Part shown: piece by piece, positions 15,211-22,639 of the stretch
How the letters are laid out: every line of letters begins with the position of its first letter
Numbering within the stretch: the first letter of the stretch is position 1
Assembly: GCA_029762595.1 (NCBI GenBank)
Contig: JARVGJ010000022.1
Location: 1-36,866, forward strand
Source: Methanolobus sp.
GTDB lineage: Archaea > Halobacteriota > Methanosarcinia > Methanosarcinales > Methanosarcinaceae
DNA: 36,866 nucleotides
Reading direction: 5' to 3'
Notes under the pieces: model-generated
What the model saw: the letters and a program-made list of their open reading frames with translations, nothing else
What the model was told of the DNA's origin: nothing
The model's database searches: none
Program-made: the position numbers and the translations under genes

Positions 15211-16377
15211 TCATGACCAAAGCTGACCTTCCAACATTGCCATTGTCTTATCGGTTGTACTCTTGTTTATTTTCCTGACCTCTACTACATAATCTTCACC
15301 AATCCTTTCCGGTGTTCCAAGAACCACATAGAGCCCGAACCTTTCCATATACGCTTTGAATTTGTGGATGACATTCTCGTCTCTGACCCTTATACAGAAA
15401 TCATCTGATAGTCTTTCACCAGTTGCTACCTGGGCTATTGTTCCTTTCATCGGAAGAAGTATGCTCTCACCAAGCCTTTTGCACCTTTTTTGGAACTCTT
15501 CCTCATCTTCAGACCATTCATAGGACTGGAAACCTTCACGCACCACCCGGGAGAAAAGATAATCGCGTCCTGCCTCGTTGTAGAACCTGAATGCCTGCTC
15601 CAGATCTGAGCAATTGCTCTGGGAACATGTGTATTTAATTGGTTGCAATACCATTTTGGGGTCTTTGATAACAACACCCTCATGCCCCTTTTCACCCAAT
15701 TCTCTGATGATACCTGTGATCTTAGCCGATGCTTCATTGATGCTGAATTCCCCGAAAAGCCGTACCTGATTGAAGCCGTATTCTTCTCCCAGTTCTCTTC
15801 TTTGACAGACCTCTAACGGCTCTCCTGTATCTTTGTATCTCATATCGAAAACGAAGAAATCAAGTGAATCTATATCATAGATATTCTTCTGAACATATGG
15901 ATTATCAGGACCTGCCATTTCTCCGTAGACAATAATGTCAGGATGATCCTGGAAAAAATCCCTTTTAAGAAAGTTCTGCACTCTCTCTGTGGAATATGGG
16001 CAGACATGACCACTACGGGTAAAGGCAATAAGTTTACCTCTGTAATCCACAACACGGACATTATATCCGTTCATCTTCTCTTCAACAACAACCGATTTTA
16101 TCTGGCTGAAGTTCCCCTTCAGTGCAGGATCAAGGAGCATTGCCCTTTTTATCTTTGGAAAACCACGTACCAGTTCGAAAGAGCCATAATGATCGATCAG
16201 CGCGGTTCCATTTTCAATCTGTGGTGCGTGTCCTTCGAAGCGGTAAATATTGCTGTACTCATCCCAATTCTGCCTAAGGTTACCCTTTTCGATTATCTCT
16301 GAAAGCCTGGAAGGCGGAAGTTCCAGGAACTCGGCCGCCTTCTCAATATCAAGTTCTGTTTCCTTATAATATCTCAT
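15211..16377 (-). CDS. ATP-dependent RNA ligase, archaeal Pab1020/Rnl3 family
   Basis: A 388-residue covalent nucleotidyltransferase of COG1423. Motif I is EEKMNGYN, with the adenylated Lys at about 101 (KMNG). LIAFTRSG, VYGEMAGPDNPY, DFFVFDMR and EGVVIKDPKMVLQPIKY correspond to motifs Ia, III, IIIa, and IV to V. The C-terminal region (YSWSEDEEE onward) fits the family's extra dimerisation domain. The characterised Pyrococcus and Methanothermobacter enzymes join or circularise single-stranded RNA through 5'-adenylated intermediates. The ATG at 16377 has AGGTG upstream; the GTG at 16380 is a weaker alternative. It starts 18 bases after the stop of the CBS gene upstream, so it is part of the same transcription unit. 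Confidence 0.88.
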   Translation of the reverse strand: MRYYKETELDIEKAAEFLELPPSRLSEIIEKGNLRQNWDEYSNIYRFEGHAPQIENGTALIDHYGSFELVRGFPKIKRAMLLDPALKGNFSQIKSVVVEEKMNGYNVRVVDYRGKLIAFTRSGHVCPYSTERVQNFLKRDFFQDHPDIIVYGEMAGPDNPYVQKNIYDIDSLDFFVFDMRYKDTGEPLEVCQRRELGEEYGFNQVRLFGEFSINEASAKITGIIRELGEKGHEGVVIKDPKMVLQPIKYTCSQSNCSDLEQAFRFYNEAGRDYLFSRVVREGFQSYEWSEDEEEFQKRCKRLGESILLPMKGTIAQVATGERLSDDFCIRVRDENVIHKFKAYMERFGLYVVLGTPERIGEDYVVEVRKINKSTTDKTMAMLEGQLWS

Positions 16378-16395
16378 CACCAGACACCTGGTTCT

Positions 16396-17172
16396 TTACT
16401 GGACCATTCCGCTGATGATACTTCTTCTGGTGATCAGTCCCACCATCTGTCCTTCAAGGTTGACAACAGGCAACCCTCCGAAGTTCTCTTCAAGCATCAT
16501 CTTCGCCGCATCGCTTGTTGAAGTGTTCGTGTATACTGTTTTGACACCCATTTTCATTATATCTTCCACGATGAGGTTCTTTATGCGTGATTCCTGCTTG
16601 CTGCCCTCCACGAGGTCACGGAAGGAACGCATTGCATTTGCAATGTCTTTTTCAGTAACGATTCCCACGATCTTGTCGCCTTCCATTATAGGTATCCTTC
16701 CAATATTGTTGTCAAGCATCAGTCTTCTGATATGGATGACACGGTCAGCAGGGCCTGCAACAATAGGATTCTTCTGCATGATCTCTCCTGCATACCCTTT
16801 GAAATTGTTGTTCTTGAGGATCTCATTTGGTGTTACCCAACCAATTATCTGTTCGTTCTCAACAACAACCAGTACTCCTCCATTCTTTACCATTATTGTG
16901 ATGGCATCGTTCACCTTCGTATCAGGCAGGACTTTTACGTAGTTGTCTGAGATAGCTGTTGCCACATGAAGGGATGAAGCTGGTTTGTTTCCCTTTTTGC
17001 GTGTTCCCAGCTCTTTTGTCAGATTTCTCATGGTAAGTACTCCAAGCAGCTTGTCATCGTGTTTTACCAGAAGACGTCTTATTCCCTTCTTTTCCATAAT
17101 ATCAAGTGCATGGGAAATAGTATCTGATTTATCTACTAGTACTGGGTCTGCCATTATATCCTTTACTTCCAT
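16396..17172 (-). CDS. Four-CBS-domain protein
   Basis: 258 residues made almost wholly of four CBS motifs. They begin [16 protein letters not shown], then a less typical second ([16 protein letters not shown]), [15 protein letters not shown] and [15 protein letters not shown]. Each ends in the usual G-V/I/W-T/L-x-x-D/N/R strand-helix. Tandem CBS pairs bind adenosyl ligands (AMP, ATP, SAM) and regulate partners; no catalytic domain is fused here. The ATG at 17172 has a good AGAGG Shine-Dalgarno, and the first CBS motif starts immediately, as in the upstream paralogue. The alternative is a GTG at 17220 overlapping the upstream stop (GTGA), adding 16 residues. Placement directly before an RNA ligase that consumes ATP and releases AMP suggests adenylate sensing, which is inference. 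Confidence 0.87.
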   Translation of the reverse strand: MEVKDIMADPVLVDKSDTISHALDIMEKKGIRRLLVKHDDKLLGVLTMRNLTKELGTRKKGNKPASSLHVATAISDNYVKVLPDTKVNDAITIMVKNGGVLVVVENEQIIGWVTPNEILKNNNFKGYAGEIMQKNPIVAGPADRVIHIRRLMLDNNIGRIPIMEGDKIVGIVTEKDIANAMRSFRDLVEGSKQESRIKNLIVEDIMKMGVKTVYTNTSTSDAAKMMLEENFGGLPVVNLEGQMVGLITRRSIISGMVQ

Positions 17173-17216
17173 TATAATTCCTCTGATATTGTTTTGGTCT
17201 TTTGATCCTTCGAAGC

Positions 17217-18056
17217 TCACTGAACTGCTTTTAGTATATCCCTTCTGCTGATGATCCCGGTGATTTGTCCGCCGTTGGTCACAGGCAGGGCTATAGTATG
17301 CTCATCAATCATTATCTTTGCAGCATAAACCGCCTTATTTTTCATATCAACTGCTGGTGGCAGTTCTGACATGATGTCCTCAGCAACAAGGGGTACTTCT
17401 TTTATGTAACGATATTCTTTCTGGCCGGCAGGGCTTGAGCGCCTTGTCATCTTTATGCTCTTTGAAGGCAGGTTCCCTTCGTTGTCGGCCATAAGGTTAA
17501 ACGCCACATTGGTAGTGGTTATTATACCGACAGCTTCATCGGAATCGTCATTGACGATCACACGGTTTGTCTTGTTCTCTTCCATTTCGCTGATAACATG
17601 GTTGATCGTGTGATGCCTGTGGACGAACACGATATCATCTGTCATTATCTCTGATACCTTTGTGTTTATATCCTGCTCTGAGAAGTACTTCATAATGTCA
17701 GTTCCTGTCACTATGCCTACCACTTCCCTGTTCACCACCGCAAGTGAGTTTATGCCGTTCTCTATCATCAGGTTGCTTGCCTGGGCAACAGATGCCCCAG
17801 GATATATTGTGATAGGATTCTCATGCATCACCATGTTTACCGGAATCTTGTCAATGGGTCTTCTTCTCCACATCGGTTCGGCTTGTGCCAGCCTTTTTCC
17901 AAGATCTGTCTTTGTGACAATTCCGATCATCTTTTCATCTTTAGCTACCACAAGAGTGCTGATCTTATGTTTCAGCATGAGGTTTCTTGCGTATGCTACT
18001 GTTTCTTCCGGTGCAATGGTAAAGACCGGTGAACTCATAATGTCCTTCACATTCAT
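17217..18056 (-). CDS. Four-CBS-domain protein, paralogue of the downstream gene
   Basis: 279 residues with four CBS motifs: [48 protein letters not shown] and [16 protein letters not shown]. The closing strands are [27 protein letters not shown] and [10 protein letters not shown] linker between CBS3 and CBS4 is Ser/Lys/Arg-rich. The ATG at 18056 is fixed by the strong AAGGAGG Shine-Dalgarno. The reading frame stays open for over 90 bases upstream but has no comparable signal. With the next gene it forms a tandem duplication heading the CBS-CBS-ligase-GTPase block. The ligand and partner are unknown. Confidence 0.87.
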   Translation of the reverse strand: MNVKDIMSSPVFTIAPEETVAYARNLMLKHKISTLVVAKDEKMIGIVTKTDLGKRLAQAEPMWRRRPIDKIPVNMVMHENPITIYPGASVAQASNLMIENGINSLAVVNREVVGIVTGTDIMKYFSEQDINTKVSEIMTDDIVFVHRHHTINHVISEMEENKTNRVIVNDDSDEAVGIITTTNVAFNLMADNEGNLPSKSIKMTRRSSPAGQKEYRYIKEVPLVAEDIMSELPPAVDMKNKAVYAAKIMIDEHTIALPVTNGGQITGIISRRDILKAVQ

Positions 18057-18386
18057 GTTGTTCCTCCTTTTGTAAGCCCGGGCCATTATTTCAGCCAAGC
18101 CTGCAGGATATTTTTTTTCTTTTAATCTTTCAAGAGCGCATACGATCAATATCGAAATTGATGTGCTCTTTTTTACTCCTATTCTTCTCCATGGATCCGT
18201 TTACGCATGTGAGGTAAACAAAGACCTATTTTGTAACCACATTTTTTGCGGTCTTGATTCCGATTCAGGGTTCCATTTCCACCTCCTGTTAATATTCAAC
18301 ATCAACTGATGTGACCTTCAGGTTACTTTTGGACCATTCTTTACCAGAATCTTATCGAATATATGCATAGCATGGTTCCTAGGATA
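18057..18386. other. Upstream region of the CBS operon with an orphan Shine-Dalgarno and micro-ORF
   Basis: No gene of normal size is present. On the minus strand GGAGGTGG (18279-18286) is followed by ATG at 18276, but the frame stops after three codons (M-E-P-TGA). The adjacent frame runs open for about 30 codons with protein-like composition (NRNQDRKKCGYKIGLCLPH and more). This may be a leader micro-ORF or the start of a frameshifted small gene. Further on, the frame of the CBS gene is open upstream of its ATG. Confidence 0.4.
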
Positions 18387-18786
18387 TTATTCACCCATCC
18401 GTTCATAGTTAACACTGGTGTATTCATAATTTAGGGTATCATCTTTGGAATTGTGCTATTGATTATTCGATGTTCCAGTTCATTGACCTTGTATCTCATT
18501 TCCAATTGAACCACTTCATCCAGGACATCACAAAAAAACCGTGTTTCTCTTGTCAGAATATCCGGAAGTTATGTGAACGACGTTCCAGCTTTCAGGTAAA
18601 TGATCTTTCTGCATGCAAATGTGCTATTGCTTTTCAAAATGCAGTTAATATACAATGCCTGTTTGCAGTAACAGTGGATCCAGCTAACACAGAATACCAG
18701 GCTCTTATCATTTTACCTGGTTCTAATTGCAGTGTTGCTTTGAAAGTCGATACATTCCTTCTTTTAAGACATATCGGGACAGACAT
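18387..18786 (-). pseudogene. Possible eroded gene between CBS genes
   Basis: Minus-strand reading gives protein-like pieces in different frames. A 50-codon ORF lies at 18634-18786 (MSVPICLKRRNVSTFKATLQ onward, ending CILTAF). A highly charged helical piece at about 18431-18541 begins RFFCDVLDEVVQLEMRYKVN. A piece ending TLNYEYTSVNYERMGE stops at 18387. Stops and at least two frame changes separate them. A competing plus-strand ORF (18470-18838) has no start signals. I do not recognise the parent family; it may instead be non-coding. Confidence 0.33.
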
Positions 18787-18834
18787 TTATTTCACCAGCT
18801 TGAAGTGTCCTTTATCAGTTGACCAGTCAAAGAA

Positions 18835-19443
18835 CTAGTCGTAGTAACCCTCATCCTCTTTACAGTCCTCACAAAGCATCAATCCGTTAACATCCGCAAG
18901 ATTATCTACAAAAGCGCTGCAACGCTGGCAAATACCACGTTCAAACTCCTGTTCCTGCCGGACATCACTTTCATGATGCAGTTCGATAAGACCTTCCAGG
19001 ATAGTTGTCAGACCGGGAGCAATGGCAATTATATCCCTGTCAGTTATCATCCCGGCTATCTGGTCACCTTCCATTACGGCAAGTCTGCGAATGTTGTATC
19101 TGACCATCATTTCAGCAGCTTCGATTATATTTGTGGAAGGTTTTATAGATATTATGGGAGATGACATGATCTCTCTGGCTATCATCTCTGCAGGAAGGAC
19201 ATTCCTGATAACGGTCTTGATTATAATGTCATGTTCAGTTATGATACCAATGCTATCTGCATCATCTTTTACAATGATGCTATCAGTATCATTCTCTGCC
19301 ATCTTTCTTGCGACTTCAAGGACATTGGCAGCAGCATCGATGCCAACAATGTTCTTTGACATCGTTTCCCTGACCAACATATCATTCTGTATCTCCAGAA
19401 TCGAGCTGTCGGTTTCCATGCCATTATGATTATTCAAGACCAT
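18835..19443 (-). CDS. CBS-pair protein with C-terminal zinc ribbon
   Basis: 202 residues. Two CBS motifs (VRETMSKNIVGIDAAA with IGIITEHDI, and AREIMSSPIISIKPST with AGMITDRDI) are followed by a short helical linker. A C-terminal C-x2-C ... C-x2-C ribbon (ICQRCSAF and LMLCEDCKED) presumably binds zinc. CBS plus zinc-ribbon proteins are common in methanogens and are thought to couple adenylate or other ligand sensing to protein or nucleic-acid contact. The ATG at 19443 has GGAG 8 bases upstream and a TATA block at about 19515-19525 on the minus strand. The stop is TAG; readthrough would add 15 codons (FFDWSTDKGHFKLVK) before TAA. It is separated from the other two CBS genes by the eroded stretch. 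Confidence 0.85.
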   Translation of the reverse strand: MVLNNHNGMETDSSILEIQNDMLVRETMSKNIVGIDAAANVLEVARKMAENDTDSIIVKDDADSIGIITEHDIIIKTVIRNVLPAEMIAREIMSSPIISIKPSTNIIEAAEMMVRYNIRRLAVMEGDQIAGMITDRDIIAIAPGLTTILEGLIELHHESDVRQEQEFERGICQRCSAFVDNLADVNGLMLCEDCKEDEGYYD

Positions 19444-19514
19444 AAGATGTTCTCCAGAATCCCGGATTAAAGGAAGTTGTTACCTATAGTCCACAATTAA
19501 AATGTGACTGTTAT

Positions 19515-19525
19515 TCTATAAATAG
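19515..19525 (-). promoter_or_regulatory. TATA box of the CBS/zinc-ribbon gene
   Basis: The minus strand reads CTATTTATAGA about 75-80 bases before the ATG, giving a leader of roughly 50 bases. The rest of the gap between this gene and rpa (19444-19667) shows only a 24-codon ORF without a Shine-Dalgarno. Confidence 0.4.
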
Positions 19526-19667
19526 GTGTTCGTGCTTTCTTTTCAATGTCCTCCTGTGGAACACAATGAGCTTATTGATGTTTATTTCAGTGAGGATTAT
19601 TGATCTGTGACATCCCTTGGTATTTCCCTGTCCTTTCTGATATCTTAAGTTCAATGATCATGTTGTT

Positions 19668-20795
19668 TCAGCGGACCATTATCTTTGTTCTGTTTCCTGC
19701 GCTGAGCTCGATCTCATCATTAAAGCCCGATCTGGCATATCCATCTATTATCTCCACGGACATATCAATATCCAACTGGTCTACAAGAAGTGCATGGTCA
19801 CCCCACAAAGCTACGCGTATCCTGCCTGTGTCGTCTGATACATATATATTTGAAACCATATTCACAGTGCCGTCATCGCGATTGAATTCACGTATCTCAC
19901 CAATTCCGGACACCTGCCCTGCTATTGAGTAGGATTCGCCAGGTATGATATCCGAGACAGGTGTGAATTCCTCCCTGAATTCTATCTCTTCTTCTATTTT
20001 GCGGATTGAGCTGCGATTTCCAATCTGCATTTCCACCTGCTGGTTGAAATTATTCTCCCGTGCATATCCATTGATTATCTCTACGGAATCATCCAATTCA
20101 AGGTCCTTTGTAAGGTCTGCCATCTCGTCCCAGAGAGTCACCCTTATCTTGCCTGTTCGATCGCCTATCAGGACGTTTGCTACCTTTCCTGTTCCCCCGT
20201 CTTTTTTGTTGAAAGTCCTTATGTCGGATATATCCAGGATACGTGCACGAATATTAATGTCTCCCATTCCGTTCTTAATATCCTCTATTTGTTGGGATTC
20301 AATACGTGCCTCAACTTTTTCATCGCTCTCACAGAACACACCATTATTACCGATATTCACCTCTATTCCAGAGTAACCTTCCTTAACGTAACCTGCTATC
20401 TGATAATTCTGACCTATTTCGACCTCTCCTGTCTTTATGAGGTCTGCCCGCTCGTCCCACAATGTCAGGCGTATTGAACCGGTTTCATCAGCAACTATGA
20501 TATTGGCTACCCGGCCGATGGTGCCATCGTTGCGGTTGAATTCTTTTGCAGGGAAAACTGACATGATCTTTGCAATGAACTTGACATTATTACAATTTGG
20601 ATTTATGTCCGCTATTTTCTGTAATTGTGTTTCCCCATTGTCACTGACACCCAGATCATGAGCCACGAGCATGGCGGCTGTCCTGGTGTCGCAGAGCCCG
20701 CTCATTTGTTCAACCTTTTCTTCAACTTTACGTGTAAAATCATCTTTACTGATGATACCGCCCAATTTTTCGTATACTTCTTTTATCTCATCCAT
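19668..20795 (-). CDS. rpa: Replication protein A-like single-stranded DNA-binding protein, three OB folds
   Basis: 375 residues with a short helical N-terminus (about 1-65) and three similar OB-fold units, at about 67-155, 175-265 and 285-375. Each unit carries the repeated wording R-x-F-N-R/K-x-D-G-x-x-x-x-V-A/S-N-I/V followed by D-x-T-G-x-I-R-V-x-L-W. That is typical of archaeal RPA, which coats single-stranded DNA in replication and repair. No C-terminal zinc finger is present, so it is like the all-OB RPA1 type of Methanosarcina, which has four OB folds in M. acetivorans, rather than the two-OB plus zinc-finger types. A weak AGGGT precedes the start, and a TATA block (TTATATAA) lies near 20880 on the minus strand. 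It is transcribed alone. Confidence 0.88.
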   Translation of the reverse strand: MDEIKEVYEKLGGIISKDDFTRKVEEKVEQMSGLCDTRTAAMLVAHDLGVSDNGETQLQKIADINPNCNNVKFIAKIMSVFPAKEFNRNDGTIGRVANIIVADETGSIRLTLWDERADLIKTGEVEIGQNYQIAGYVKEGYSGIEVNIGNNGVFCESDEKVEARIESQQIEDIKNGMGDINIRARILDISDIRTFNKKDGGTGKVANVLIGDRTGKIRVTLWDEMADLTKDLELDDSVEIINGYARENNFNQQVEMQIGNRSSIRKIEEEIEFREEFTPVSDIIPGESYSIAGQVSGIGEIREFNRDDGTVNMVSNIYVSDDTGRIRVALWGDHALLVDQLDIDMSVEIIDGYARSGFNDEIELSAGNRTKIMVR

Positions 20796-20965
20796 AATAA
20801 TACCCTGAAATGTGAATTTAAAGTCTGAATATTATACTGATCAATTATCCATCTATCTCTTGCCTAATCTAGTATTCTCTTATATAATTAATCTAACGAA
20901 AATGTTCTCATTACCAAATGTTTGCCATTGCGTATTTTGAGATGATGGTTGTGCCGTTTTAATAA

Positions 20966-20975
20966 GTTATATTAA
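20966..20975 (+). promoter_or_regulatory. TATA box of the RNA 2'-phosphotransferase gene
   Basis: GTTATATTAA lies about 25-34 bases before the ATG at 21000. This suggests a leaderless or very short-leader mRNA; the AGGTG at 20981-20985 is too far from the ATG to be an ideal Shine-Dalgarno. Confidence 0.4.
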
Positions 20976-20999
20976 TTATGAGGTGTATTTGCAGTTATC

Positions 21000-21635
21000 A
21001 TGATCCGTAAATGTAAAGAGCATGGCTATTTCAGGGGAGAGAGTTGCCCTGACTGTGGAGAGGAAGGACGTTATGTGCTGGATGATGATCGGGAAGAGCG
21101 GCTTGGAAGATTCATTTCCGGTGCATTGAGACACTTCCCTGAAGATGTGGGTATTGAAATGGATGCTCAGGGTTGGGTGGTTCTGGACAAGCTATGTGAT
21201 ATAATGAAAAGGCGTTACAAATGGGGTACCATGGAGCGTCTGGTATCACTTGTGGAATCAGACTGGAAAGGGCGCTATGAGATAGACGGACGTTACATAA
21301 GGGCAAGATATGGACACTCAGTAGATGTGGACCTGATATCCGACTATCCTGAAAATGAACTGCAGTATCTGTATTACGGTGTTAGTCAGGAGGAAACGGA
21401 CATGTTGCTTGACAATGGGATCTCTCCTATCAGGCAATGCTATGTACACTTAAGTACGTCGTTTGAAAAAGCAATGAATGCTGCTTCGGTACATACAGAC
21501 AATCCGGTTATTATCGAGATAGACGCAAGTGCAGCCCAGCAGGATGGTGTGGATATCGTTACAGTGAATGATGATATAGTGCTTGCAAGGGGAATCCCTC
21601 CAGAATACATCAGCGTTGTGGAATCCGGGGATTAA
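21000..21635 (+). CDS. kptA: RNA 2'-phosphotransferase (Tpt1/KptA family)
   Basis: The family removes a 2'-phosphate from RNA splice or repair junctions using NAD+, producing ADP-ribose 1'',2''-cyclic phosphate. In this 211-residue protein the catalytic set is visible: R44-H45 in GALRHFPED, the Arg in IRARYGHS (about 100-107), and the Arg before CYVHLS. The NAD-binding wing (VIIEIDASAA) is followed by GIPPEYI near the C-terminus. The first 25 residues form a small zinc-ribbon-like module (CKEHGYFRGESCPDCG), seen in archaeal members. It is convergent with rtcA, with only 3 bases between the stops. Archaeal targets are unclear because archaeal tRNA splicing leaves no 2'-phosphate. Confidence 0.93.
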   Translation: MIRKCKEHGYFRGESCPDCGEEGRYVLDDDREERLGRFISGALRHFPEDVGIEMDAQGWVVLDKLCDIMKRRYKWGTMERLVSLVESDWKGRYEIDGRYIRARYGHSVDVDLISDYPENELQYLYYGVSQEETDMLLDNGISPIRQCYVHLSTSFEKAMNAASVHTDNPVIIEIDASAAQQDGVDIVTVNDDIVLARGIPPEYISVVESGD

Positions 21636-21638
21636 TCC

Positions 21639-22634
21639 TCATTCCAATGATATTTCCGCAAACCCTTCTGTTTTGTTGATGCTGAATCGGACATCAAGTA
21701 ATTGTTCTGTTATGTGTATATTTGTGAGGCAATGTTGTGTAAGTTCCCTGACCATGAAAGAACCTCTTCCTGCAAGTCCTATATATGGTATTAATTGGTC
21801 TGCAAGGTGTATATCCACATTTGCTCCGGATAGCAGGTCCTCAAGCAGCATCTTTGCGGCCTGTGTGCCAACTTTTTCTGCAGCTAGTCCCTTTTTACCA
21901 ATGCTTGCAGCTCCTATGAGGCCAGACCATAGTGTAATCCCGCTTCCGGTAGAGGGTAAATTCTTAGTCTCAGTGTCAATACGAGCTTCGATCCCATTTT
22001 TATCAAGCAATCTTTTTGCGCAAAAAGCCTGTCTTTGAGAGATATGCTCAGGCAGGTTGGAACTATGCGAAACCCCATATGTGGCACTTTTGCTTTTTTG
22101 AAGATCAGATCCTTTCAGTCTGGAGGGTTTGATCTCTATTTCTGCAAGACCTCTTCCCTTTGGGTAATATCCTCTCTCTATAAGCCTGATACTTGCTTTG
22201 TATCCCATTTTTGAGAGGGCTTTTAATGTCACATTTTTCATGTAATCTATCGAAGGCGACCAGGTGACATCTGTTCCACCTGTGATACTAAACTTTGTCC
22301 TCCCGGAGGAATAAGCGGCCATTGGCATGATAGATTGCATGAGTAAGGAAATGCTCCCTGCAGTACCGATGTGTATATCCGCGTCAACCCCCCTTATTTC
22401 CGATGGAGAAAAGTATATCTCAGTTGATCCTGCAAAAAGTCCCCTTACATCGGCGCCACACATCAGGGCCATTGTCTCTACAGATCTGACATGTTGAGGT
22501 TTAAGTCCTTCATGCGGGCGGTTGCTGCGTATGTTTCTGATGTGTACCTCTTCTTTGATAATAGCCGAAAGGGCAATAGATGTCCTGAGTATCTGTCCTC
22601 CGCCTTCTCCGTATGAACCATCTATTTCTATCAT
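21639..22634 (-). CDS. rtcA: RNA 3'-terminal phosphate cyclase
   Basis: RtcA converts RNA 3'-phosphate ends to 2',3'-cyclic phosphates through a histidine-AMP intermediate, using ATP. This 331-residue protein starts IEIDGSYGEGGGQILRTSIA, the family signature, and has RPHEGLKPQHVRSVE and GRGSFMVRELTQHCLTNIHI. The His of QHCLTN (about 301) is the expected adenylation site. The length is normal. It starts 5 bases after the stop of the flavoprotein gene upstream, so the two are co-transcribed. No RtcB gene is visible in the window. The end-processing chemistry pairs logically with KptA and the RNA ligase. Confidence 0.94.
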   Translation of the reverse strand: MIEIDGSYGEGGGQILRTSIALSAIIKEEVHIRNIRSNRPHEGLKPQHVRSVETMALMCGADVRGLFAGSTEIYFSPSEIRGVDADIHIGTAGSISLLMQSIMPMAAYSSGRTKFSITGGTDVTWSPSIDYMKNVTLKALSKMGYKASIRLIERGYYPKGRGLAEIEIKPSRLKGSDLQKSKSATYGVSHSSNLPEHISQRQAFCAKRLLDKNGIEARIDTETKNLPSTGSGITLWSGLIGAASIGKKGLAAEKVGTQAAKMLLEDLLSGANVDIHLADQLIPYIGLAGRGSFMVRELTQHCLTNIHITEQLLDVRFSINKTEGFAEISLE

Positions 22635-22639
22635 GTCTT

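Noticed and set aside
18470-18838. 122-codon plus-strand open frame opposite the eroded stretch, with several Cys pairs and an ERRSSFQVNDL segment
   Set aside because: It has no Shine-Dalgarno and no convincing promoter, runs into the end of the CBS gene on the other strand, and competes with protein-like pieces on the minus strand. I could not assign a family.
19582-19656. 24-codon minus-strand ORF just after rpa (MIIELKISERTGKYQGMSQI onward)
   Set aside because: It has no Shine-Dalgarno and is too short to judge. Kept only as a note.
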